From Malurus cyaneus samueli (Eukaryota > Chordata > Aves > Passeriformes > Maluridae), in the NCBI GenBank assembly GCA_009741485.1, contig VKON01002018.1, positions 1 to 64,000 on the forward strand: a stretch of DNA of 64,000 nucleotides. Reading direction: 5' to 3'. Every line of letters begins with the position of its first letter. Positions within the stretch are counted from its first letter, which is position 1. The notes below the pieces were generated by a model, which saw only the letters and a program-made list of their open reading frames with translations, was not told the DNA's origin and made no database searches. The translations under genes and the position numbers were made by a program. Of this stretch, positions 41,816-51,559 are shown piece by piece.

Positions 41816-43100
41816 TGTCTCAGTTTGAAAGACAAGTGTCTGCTGAGGAGGGCAGCAGCCTCCTTTGGAATGGAAAATATGAACCCCTTCCCTCCAAATT
41901 ATTATAATTTTGAAATTAAGGGGTTTTCAGGCAAAAATATGGGAAAAGTGATAACAGTTTTTTACTAGTATTAATAACAAGGCAAACAAACAACACCAAT
42001 GGTTGCAACAAGCAAGAAAACAACAAACCCAGTACCAGCCTTCTCTAGGCTGTCCCCTTCAGTGCAGTTACGGTCACAGCCGGCAGGGGCACTGGTACGG
42101 TGATTCCTCCCTGCCAGCCGGGGGCGCTGTGGCACAGGGGAGATGATTCCTCCCCACTGGCAGGGGGCGCTGTGGCGGTGATTCCTCCCTGCTGGCAGGG
42201 GGCGCTGTGGCACTGTGGTGATGATTCCTCCCGGCCAGCAGGGGGCGCTGTGACACGGGAGGCGGTGATTCCTCCCCGCCAGCAGGGGGTGCTGTGACAT
42301 GGGAGGGCGATGATTCCTCCCTGCCGGCAGGGGACGCTGTGGTGATGATTCATTCTTCCCCACTGGCAGGGGGCGCTGTGGCACGGAGGCCATGATTGAT
42401 TCCTCCCCACTGGCAGTTGGTGCTGTTGCGTGGGGCTCAGTCGTTTCCCTCCCTCACGCGGTGATGGCGGGCAGGCTGGATGGCAGGACGGGCTCCAGCA
42501 GGAACTTCAGCCCGTGGCTGGCGCTGGCTCACCTGGGGTAGCGAGCAAGAGGTGGCAGAAACTTCGCAGCTGCGGCAGGAGCTGTGGTGTGTCTGGGCAG
42601 GTGAGGGTGCAAGGTTACAGTGCAGCAGAAACCTGGAGCAGTGGCAGGGTAAAACCTGCAGTGTGAGCAGTGGCAGCCTGATTCCCAAACTGGGAGAGGC
42701 TCCCTCAGAGCGGTAGGGATCCCGAGTTTACCCTTGTGGAAGCTGGGTACATGCTGAGAGTCCTTTCCAGTCAGGTAGGACATTAACGAGGTCCCAGTTC
42801 AACAGCTGCTCTTGTGAGTACAACCTCACTCACAGCACAAGAAAAGTAGAAGACAGAACTCTGCAGTGGTGCTGAATATTTCCTGCAGTGACTGCAGTGT
42901 GTCTCCTCTCCAAATGCCCAGAGAGCTAGGGGCTGCGCCCAGCCCCTTTTACCCCAGCCCAAAATCTCATGGTATTTCTGCCCCTCCAAGAAAAACCCAG
43001 TTAAGAAAGTAGCCAGGTGCACCTCTCCCCTGGGCTAGTTCTTTTGTCTTAATTCTTAAGTACTGGTCTCTTAGCAACAGATGGGACAAAATTCTTTAAG
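41816..43100 (-). mobile_element. LTR-like insertion nested in ERV pol
   Basis: This interrupts the plus-strand pol relic. It starts TGTCTCAGTTTGAAAGACA on the plus strand and includes AATTATTATAATTTTGAAAT, phrases I associate with a common passerine ERV LTR in antisense (recall, not verified). Near 42945-42955 the minus strand has a GGTAAAAGGGG TATA-like box. The right border lies near GTCTCTTAGCAACA (about 43080). It contains the CTCF-like array at 42075-42430. Confidence 0.55.
42075..42430 (+). repeat. Tandem array of CTCF-like motifs, ~40-bp unit
   Basis: Nine units of about 35-50 bp, each with GATTCCTCCC followed by a motif such as CCAGCAGGGGGCGCTGTG. Motif starts lie near 42079, 42114, 42157, 42192, 42235, 42279, 42324, 42363 and 42410. 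Seven fit the vertebrate CTCF core (CCASYAGRKGGCRS) closely; the first and last are weaker. All are in the same orientation. Confidence 0.85.
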
Positions 43101-43129
43101 AAAAAAGAAAAGTCCTACCCTTCAATATA

Positions 43130-43744
43130 TAGGTTCCAAATTTTGGACTAATAGCCAATCCCCTTTATTTGGCAGTCAAAGGCCATGAAGAATTGCTGGA
43201 ATGGTCCTGAGAATGCTGAACCTGTTTTGACACCGTAAAGGATGCCAGCTTTAGGCCTTCCAGATATGACAAAACCTTTTCCATGATGTGTGCATGAAAA
43301 TCAGCTGTGGGGATCACATAGCTCCTTGGGAGCTGGCAAAGGCCAGTGACATCCTTTTCCAATCAACATGGTCAGCACGATTATGGGCCATAACGGCCAC
43401 CACCCTATAGTGACACAGGAGGTCCAGAAATTCACTTTGGAATGAGCACTAACTGTGCCAGTCCCATATGCTGTGCTGGCTGTTTGGAATCCCAAGGAAC
43501 ATCACTGCTCCTCTCTAAGCTGACTGGCAAAATACAAAGCTGTGCTAGTGGACCAGGGAGAGAAGCAGTCATGTGTGTGACATTAACTTTAAATGAAGCT
43601 GTTTTGCACCCTACTGAAATGAAACGTGAGTAGCAGGTAGGTGCCAAGTCCTGCAGATTTGAGGGTTTCTTTTATAGGAACCAGGCAAAAACTGTATGTT
43701 GATGGCAGCAGCTTTGTGAATGCAGGTGGGATGGCAAAGATCAG
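43130..43744 (+). pseudogene. Decayed endogenous retroviral pol, connection and RNase H start
   Basis: Continuation of the 41066-41760 relic. Short matches in order are GHEELLEWS, FDTVKDASF, LLGSWQRPV and, at about 43695-43720, LYVDGSS, the first catalytic Asp region of retroviral RNase H. It is interrupted by stops and frameshifts. It ends abruptly where the DCST2 exon begins. Confidence 0.7.
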
Positions 43745-44523
43745 TGGTATCCCTGAGGGTCCTTGACATGTCACCCTGTGCCCACAAGTCCCCTGCCCTT
43801 GTCCCCCTCGCTCACTTCTTGGGCATCCAGCACAAGCACTGCCTGACCTGTGGGATGGCAGAGCAGTCAGGTTTCACTGCCTGCATCACACCCAACTGCA
43901 AAGGTAGGAGTCCCCATAGCTTGGGGACCCCCTCCCCAGAAAATCCCCCGATGGCCCTGTTTTCCACAGGGTTCTATTGCAATGAGTGCTACAAAAACCT
44001 GAACAACTCCTGCTCTGTCTGCAACCCCCCCCGAGCTACCCGGACTCTGGGGATGAGGAGATGTGAGCAGAGGGGTGCAGGAGCCCACCCGAGCCTGGTG
44101 GAGGCAGTTGTAGGGGGCTATAGCTCAGCTCTGTAGCTCTCTGCCCCTGCAGGGACTCCAGTGACGAGGAGATGCTGGGGCTGGGTGCTGCACAGGCAGT
44201 GCGGGGCCAGGAGCCAGGGTGCTGCAGTGCATCAGGGACAATGACAGGGACCAGAGATTTCCTGAAGGAGGAGAAGAAGAGTGGCCAACAAGAACAGATC
44301 ACTCTTGCAGGTGAAGGCTGGCTGTGGGTGTGGCAATGTCCCCTGTTCTCCCCCAGTTCTGGGAATGCTTGTATGCCAACATTGTGCTCCTCTCTCCCAG
44401 CAAGACTTCAACTACCGGCAGCAGGCCAACACCAGGGAAAGCAGGATAGTGCCATATGATAACAAAAACATGAGTCGAGGTGCTGGGATGTGGCTGGAGC
44501 CCCATCAGTGCTGCAGAAGCTGA
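43745..44523 (+). CDS. DCST2: DC-STAMP domain-containing protein 2, C-terminal exons (partial)
   Basis: Multi-pass membrane protein of the DC-STAMP family, implicated in sperm-egg fusion. Exons: about 43745-43903, 43970-44062, 44153-44310, and a last exon from 44357 or 44401 to the stop at 44521-44523 (or 44457-44459, by splice choice). The first two encode a cysteine-rich C-terminal module CLTCG-x10-CITPNCKG/GFYCNEC-x6-CSVC, as in DCST1/DCST2. The third begins with the acidic DSSDEE typical of DCST2. A C8 run at about 44024-44031 puts the end of exon 2 out of frame; six Cs would continue into the acidic SYPDSGDEEM and join exon 3. Upstream exons (the membrane domain) are not found; retroviral sequence abuts the first exon. 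AATAAA at 44551-44556. It faces ZBTB7B tail-to-tail as in human. Confidence 0.75.
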
Positions 44524-44550
44524 GAGCTGCTGGGTGGGGAAGGGCTGGCG

Positions 44551-44556
44551 AATAAA
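44551..44556 (+). terminator. DCST2: DCST2 polyadenylation signal
   Basis: AATAAA 28 bp after the stop codon. Confidence 0.7.
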
Positions 44557-44959
44557 CACCCAGTCCTCCAGGCAGTGTGCTGGTTCTCTGAGCTGGCATC
44601 CACCACTCCATGGTGGTCCTGACCTTGTGATACCCCAACTGCTGCCCCTGGCTCCAACCCTGCTGTGCCCCCAGTCTCTCAATGCCCCCCAGCCCCATCC
44701 CCAGCACCTTTGGTGCCACCATCTCCTGGTGCCTGTCCCCAGTTCTGACAGTGTCCCTATTCCCATCCCAGCCCCATGCTGCCGCCACCCCTCGATGTCC
44801 CTCTCCCCGTACAAGGTGCCCCCTCCCCATCCCTGCCATGCCCCAGACTCTCAATGTCTCTGTCCCCAGCCCTGCTCCCACTCCCGCTCCCAAGCTGCTC
44901 AGGGGCCGGGGTGCAGAATGGACAGACAGCTGGATGCGGAGGGGGTCCCTGCTTCTCCG

Positions 44960-44965
44960 TTTATT
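44960..44965 (-). terminator. ZBTB7B: ZBTB7B polyadenylation signal
   Basis: AATAAA on the minus strand, about 980 bp after the stop, giving a roughly 1-kb 3' UTR (44945-45940). The DCST2 and ZBTB7B 3' ends are about 400 bp apart. Confidence 0.75.
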
Positions 44966-45940
44966 ACCAAGCAGCCTTTGTTTTAAAAAAAAAAAAAACA
45001 AACACAAACAGACATACAGACAGGCAGAGGCGGCCCGGTGGGGCAGGGGGCCGCCCGCCCATGCTTTGTTTGGTTCCTGACACCAGAGAGGTTCAAGTAG
45101 CCGAAAAGGTTCAAGTTCACCATAAGGCACTTTAAAGCCATGACGGGAGCAGAGCCCCCCCGGCCCCATCACCCCTCCCGGCATCCCATGGCAAGGGACA
45201 GATGTGGGGGCCGGGCAGCGCTGGTGGTTGGCAGCGGAGGGGCTGTGGGAGGGAATATATTACATCATCTTTTTTTAAATATAGATAAAACTCTTATTGT
45301 AGACAAATAGTGCCGGTCCCCTACACCCCCGAGAGGCTGCGCCCTGCGGGGGGCATGTGCAAAGGACAGAGGGGTGACCGTGGGGGCCTGGCCACCCCAG
45401 GGAAGGGGGGTCCCACAGGGCCAGGGGATTTCAGAAGGGGAAAGGGTCCGGGGGGGGCCGGGGCTGCCCCACACCCGGGTGGGCTCACCCAAATAGTGCA
45501 ACCAAGAGAAAGCAGCCGGGAGTGCAGGGGCGAGGGGGGCTCGCCGGGGAGGGGCTGCTCGGAGTGGGGAGGTGGGGACAAGCTATGCACAGCGCAGGGC
45601 AGTGGCTCCCCCCACACTGGGGAGAGCATGGGGGGCTCTCCCCAACTGGGGGGGGGCCTCGGTCCATGGGTGTCCCTGCCCGGTCCTGGCATCCACCAGG
45701 GGTTTGGTGGAGGGACATCCAAGTCCCAAACCCCCTTCACCCACCTGGGCATGACCAGGTGGGCCCGGGCATGGTGGCGAGTGGTAGGGGCCCCCCACCC
45801 CCTTGTGCAAATCGGCCGAGGGGAGTTTCCCCCTTTGCATAACTAGGAATGAACCGTGACGGGAAAAACAGGAACAGAAACCCCAGTGGGCACGGCACAG
45901 CTCGGCACGGAACGGCACGACACCTGCCGTTGCACCGGCT

Positions 45941-47977
45941 CTATGCCGTCTCCACCGGCACAGCGCTATCTGGCTGCGGCCCTTCCTCGCCCTCCGGCTC
46001 CTCTTCCTCCTCCTCGGGCTGCCCTGGAGGCCAGTAGCGGGAAATGGAGAGGCGCAGCCCCTCCAGCCGCCCGTTGGAGAAGTCGAGGCCGGGGGGCCCA
46101 GCGGGCGGCGGGGGCGGCTCATCGCGGCGGCGGCGGCGGGTCCGCACCTCCAGGCAGTTCTGGCCCTTGAGGTGCCGCTGGAGGTGGTCATCCTTGGCGA
46201 AGGCCTTGTGGCAGAGGTAGCACTCGTAGGGCCGGGCGCCTGTGTGCAGGTGCATGTGGTTCTTCAGGTCGTAGCTGTGCAGGAAGCGGGCGCTGCAGTG
46301 CTGGCAGGAGTAGGGCCGCTCACCCGTGTGCTTCCGCATGTGGATCTTCAGCTTGTCGTTCCTGCAGTTGAGACACACAGGGAGATATTGGCATCGGGTA
46401 GCCAACATGGCACCCAGCCACAACGGGGAGGGCAATAGTGTGGAGTGACCCACAGCAGGGATGCTCTGGGTGCTCCATGGGGCAGGGGACATTGTACATC
46501 TGCATGGCTGAAAAGGAGCTGGGTGCTGGCAGGGGGGATGCTGCTGGATACCCCGCATTGATCTGACAGCGCTTAGGGCAGAAGAGCCCCTGGACCTGCA
46601 CCAAACCGGGCCAGGGCTGGTAGAGGAGGTGTTAGGGGTGTCTTCACCAGCAGGGATGGAAGAGGGGCACCACAAGGGATACTACTGGGTACCCTGGGTC
46701 AGTACAGCAGCACTCATGAACCCATGGATCCCACTGCACCACAAAAGGGCTTGCAGGGGGTGCCATTCAGTACCCTCTGTTGGTGCAGAGCACTCATGGG
46801 GTGCAGAGGATGCTCTGGATCTGCACTGCACTGACAGGACTGGCAGAGGGGTGCTATGCAGTTGCCATCAGGTACCCCAGTTCAGTCCAGCAGCACTCAG
46901 GGGATCCAGCCCCGGCAGGACTGGCAGAGGGAGTACCACAGGGATGTAATTTGGTACACGTCAGGCGGGGTCCTTCCAGTAGCACTCACCGCGTGAATCG
47001 AACTCCGCAGACCTGGCAGGCGAAGGGCTTCTCCCCCGTGTGCGTGCGCATGTGGCGAGGCAGTTTGCCGGCACCATGGATGACCTTGTGGCAGACAGGG
47101 CACTCCTGGGGCATCTGTGAGCGGCGTTTCCGCACCAGCTTGTCCGGGCTGTCCAGCCCAGGCGCCAACGACTCGTGGTGCAGCGAGCTCAGATATGCCA
47201 TCAGGTCGGGGTCGATGGCATCGTCGTCAGAGGCGGCCTCCTCAGGGGACAGCGGGGGTTGGTAGGGGAAGGGGAAGGGGTGTGGGGGCAGCTCCTCCTC
47301 TTCGGGCAGCTCAAAGCTATCATAGGGCAGGGGCAGCCCCTCGGGCAGCGGGCGGGGCAGTGGTGGCGGCGGTGGGGGGCTGCCGCAGCCCTCAGCCTCA
47401 GTGGGTGGCTCCTCGGCGTGGTTGTTGAGCCGGGCACCGCGGGCTTGCAGGAACTTGCGGGTCTTCTTGCTCGGCGGGCGGTGGGGCGGGGGGGTGGCGG
47501 GGCGGCACCTCTCCCTCGGGGAGGGCGGAGAAAGCCTCCAGAGCGGCGGGCGCGTTCGCAGTCGCCATCATCGGGGCCGGGTGCCTCCAGCCCGCTGCCC
47601 TGCAGGATCTCCACGCAGGCAGCGATGACACAGGGGATCTCCAGCAGCCGGGCAGCACGCAGCACCTCGCCCATGTTGGCGCTGCTGATGGTCAGCGTGG
47701 CTGTGTAAGCAAACTCCAGCAGCGCGCCCAGCGCCTCCGGCCCCACAAAGTCCAACTCACAGACCTCCTGCCCTGGCCCCGGCCCTGCGAACAGCTTCTT
47801 GAAATAGCGGCTGGAGGCGGCCAGGACGGCACGGTGGGTGCGGTACTCCAGCCCCTGTGTCTTGATGGTGACGTCGCAGAGCAGCCCCAGCTGCCGTTGC
47901 TCGTTCAAGCAGCTCAGCAGCTCGCTGCTGTGCTCAGGGAAGGGAATGCCGATCAGATCGTCCTCTGGGCTGGCCAT
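45941..47977 (-). CDS. ZBTB7B: Zinc finger and BTB domain protein 7B (ThPOK), frame broken by two indels
   Basis: BTB/POZ zinc-finger transcription factor; in mammals it commits thymocytes to the CD4 lineage and represses collagen genes. Coding exons: 46990-47977 and 45941-46361 (split RFTR/NDKL, GT-AG). Start [20 protein letters not shown]. The BTB domain spans about residues 20-125 ([20 protein letters not shown], then [20 protein letters not shown]). An acidic/proline-rich middle has [20 protein letters not shown]. Four C2H2 fingers begin at ECPVC, FACQVC, YSCQHC and YECYLC, and end in EVRTRRRR. The human-like [14 protein letters not shown] basic segment is present but out of frame: the frame shifts at about 47540-47552 (after CERAR) and again at a G7 run at 47482-47497. 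Both lie in GC-extreme sequence, so sequencing error is more likely than gene death. Non-coding 5' exon(s) upstream were not located. Confidence 0.92.
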
Positions 47978-47989
47978 TGTCCTCACCTG

Positions 47990-50900
47990 CAGGAAGGATA
48001 GGATGCTGCCTGCACAGGAACCACCTGGGAGACAGCACTTGGAAGAAATACTGCAGCTGGAACATCGCCGTCATGAAAGCCAGGGCACAAGGAACCCTTC
48101 GTGTACCTGCTGGGTGGCACTGGGGTTTCAGTGGGACACTGAAGCGGGGCAGGCTCGGGGGCTGCGGTCTGCCCTCAGTCCCCTGCATGCTGTGTCGAGG
48201 TTGGCGGGCACAGGCCCCCCGCCACAGGCCCCCACACTTCCTTCACTGCCACCAGCACCCAGCCGCCTGCGCTGCCACAGCAAAGGGGGAAATCTCAGCA
48301 TGGTGCCTTTGAACAGCACCAAGGTGCAGCGCTTCCTGTGCCAGCCCACCCACAACCCTCCTCAGCCCCCTGTCATGGCCAGGCGAAGCCACCAGCTCTC
48401 AGCAACCTAATCCTGGGAACGCGGGCCTTGCTGGCAGCAGGCACAGGTGGGCGGGTGAGTGCTGGGAAGAGCACCCCGAGGGCCGGGGGCCGCCCCATGG
48501 AGCCCAGCTGGGCTGGGAACAGGGGCCACACTTCCTGCCACCGCAGATTAGGATCAGCACTAGCGCCGCCGGTTCCTGCCCCCGCTCCTGGTGGGGACTG
48601 GGCCCCCTCCCTCCCCCTGTGCTCCAGCCCGGGGCCACTCCTCGCCCAGCCAAGCCCAGCCTGCGCCAGTCAGGCCTTTCCCACGCTGCGGCTGGCAGAG
48701 CTTGGCCTCAGCCCTAAACCCAGCACTGCTCACACTCCCAGCTGTGGTCCCCATGTTCCTGTGGTGCCAGAACAGGTGGGAAGGGGGAGCCCATGACCCT
48801 CACAACCTGCAGCCAGGGTGAAAGATGCAATGGCAGCTGTGAGGCTGCAACCTGCCCCGTGTCACCATGTCCAGCTATGGGCAATGCCCTTGCAGCCATC
48901 TGGGTACGTACCCTGGGGCTGCCGGGTGACACTGGCACTGCTGGGTGACAGTGGGATGGGAGCCCAGCGACTGCAGCCTGGGAGAGGCTGAGGTGGGTAC
49001 CAGCACTGCCACACTGCGGCTCGTGGCGTTGACAGAGCTGTGCCATGCCAAGCCAAGCCACGGTGGACGGTGGCACGTAACGCTGGCCATAGTCAAGCCA
49101 TGCCAGGCAACGCTGAGCCACGCCAGGCCCATCCACCCCAAACCCACCAGGCCATGCCAAGCCACACCGTGCCGTCGGCAGGCGGGCGCGGGGGACATGC
49201 CCCCTCTTGCCCATGGAGGGGCGGCGCGGCCGACGGCCCCCGGCACAGGGGCCCATCCCCAAGCCGGCCGCTTCCCTGTGCTTGGGCGGCCGCCAGCTGG
49301 GGCTGCCTCGGCAGGCAGCTGGGAACTGGGAACGGCCCCGGAGCAACCGGCTGCGGAGCCGCCCCAGCCGCTGCCGAGCAGGCCCGACCGGCGTGGCAGG
49401 CGGCAGCCGCCCCTGAAACCGGGAGCCAGGCAGTGCCGACCGCCTGGGATGTTGGCGCCAGCGCCCGTGGCCAAGCCCCCCTCCTTGGCAGGAGCCCATC
49501 CCACCGCCGGTTGGGGTCCCCTCTGCCTGCCGAAGCGAGGGTGATCGGATTAGGGGTGATTAAACCATCAGGGCCCTGGGAGCCAACAGGCAGTGACAGC
49601 CCCCAGTGGGATTAGGCAGGATTAGCTGCAGGGGCAGGATTAAGTGGGGGGGGCAAGTACCCCATGCCACAGCTTGGGCAGCTGGAGAGGCATGACAGGG
49701 ATGTGGCACCTGCCAACGGTGGCCACAGACCCCCAGGACAGTTGCAGGCGATGGTCACAGTGTAGGGTGGCACTGTGTCCTCCAACATTGCCCCCCCCAG
49801 CAATGGCACTGGGACAGCCTCCCTTCTGCCCGGGTCACCACAGCACCTCCGGCCCCACAACACACCTGGGCACAGAGTACTCACAAGACTAATGGCATCC
49901 ACTGGCACCTGCCTGTGGGCACAGGGCAGCAGTTGGGGCACCATCATATCCCAGTGGATGGTAGGGTGCTCCAAGGAGCAGGCACAGCCACCAGCCCCAC
50001 CATGTCACAGGTGGGCACAGCCTCAGTGCCTCCAGTGCCACAGAACCCATCAGCAGAGGTCTCATAAGGAGCTGGGACCCCTGTGAACAGCCACAGGACC
50101 TGACACAACTGCAGGGCTGGGGCAGAGCGGGGGCGAGGTGGCGGTGGCAGGAGGGGGATTTTCCATCGCACCAGCCCGCCCGTTACGGCTCCTTTGCTGA
50201 CACCCCCACCCCCCCGCACATCCTCCTCACTGGAGCGAAGTCACATGCTGAGCGGGTGCTGCCGTCGAGGAGATCACCGCAGTGATAAGGAAATGGCGGA
50301 GGATGAGGTGTGAGGGGCCTGGAGCCGCCCCGGCCCCCCAGCATTCCCTGGTGGTGCTGGAGATGATGGCTGGGACGGAGCAGGTGGTGATGCCGTGCCC
50401 TCGCCGTGCCAAAGCTTTCTCAGTTATGCCAGTGCTGTGGCTGGGCACATTTCACCCGCAGCAGCCGAACAGGACTGAGGAAAGGGGGAGTCGCTCCCCA
50501 TGCTGAGCTGGCTCCCATGCAAGGCGGGTGGCAGCAGGAACAATGCCTGCCCGGGTCACCCTGACATCCCTCTGCCAGCCCATGCTGCCAGGCTCCACCC
50601 ACCTGCCAGCTCCCTCCATCCCAGGGGTCCAGCCACCATGGACATGGGGTGGGGCTCCTACAGCATCCATCCTGCATGGGGATAAGCCGTGTCCCATGCC
50701 ACCGAGCCAGGATGGCATCCTGGGTGAGAGCAGAGTGCCAGCCTGCGCTGAGCACTGGGCCACAGCTTGGGGTCGGTGTGAGTTGTGAGATGGAGAGGGG
50801 TGTCTGGGGGGTTCTCTTGACCTGCTCCCCCATGGGGAAGGTGGGCAGAGGTCCTGGGGTGCACAGTCCCCACCCTGGGCTGCTGCCATGTGCCCCTGCT

Positions 50901-51546
50901 TTCGGTCACAAGAGTCACAAATGCTGTCGAGGGACTTGACAGCCACAATGGGGAATATGAGTCACCCAGGAAGGGGAGCGCAGAATAGTGTCTCCCCAGC
51001 CCTCACCCTGTGGGGCCCCCTCACCCTTTGGGAGCAAGGATGGGGAGCCAGGAGTCCGGGCTGTGAACCCCCCCATCCTGCTACTGCCCTGCCTGAAGCC
51101 AACAGGGACTGGCAGTGGCCCTGGAGTGGATGGCCACAGTGTGGAGGGTAAGGTGGCTGCAGGGCAGGGGCTGTGCAGCCCCTCTGTCAGCCCAGCAGGG
51201 AAAGTAGTGGCCAGGGTCTGGCTCAACCGGTGACTTTAACAGGTACATGAGGGGGTCCCATTGCTGGAGGGAGTGGGGAAAGCAGCACTGCTCTTTGAAA
51301 GAAGAGAAGAATGAGCAGAGACAAAAGGAAACAGTTTGGAGATGAAAGAGGATAAACAGTCCCCCACCCCTCAGCACTGAGAGTGAGCCCCATAGCACTG
51401 TCCAAGCCCCCTGATGCCAGCCAGCTCACTCACAAAGCTCTGTGTGCTGTGTAGCCATGGCACATTAGCCACTGGCATTGAGAAGGGGGCAGGAGCGTGG
51501 TGGCCCAGGGCTGCCTCAGCACCCATTGAGCACACACCTGGGGCAC
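47990..51546 (-). other. ZBTB7B upstream / 5' intron region, no exon recognised
   Basis: An acceptor-like CCTGCAG precedes the ATG exon at about 47987, so at least one 5' non-coding exon should lie here. GC-rich patches occur at 48430-48660 and 49190-49450. Tandem GCCAAGCCA-like phrases lie near 49040-49170. No conserved coding was seen. A single undetermined base lies at 51547. Confidence 0.45.
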
Positions 51547-51559
51547 ANTGCCAGCCCAG

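Noticed and set aside
42075..42430. CRISPR-like regular spacing
   Set aside because: The repeats have no unique spacers, the genome is vertebrate, and the unit is a CTCF-like motif.
47175..47708. A 177-codon plus-strand open frame
   Set aside because: Antisense shadow of the GC-rich ZBTB7B coding exon.
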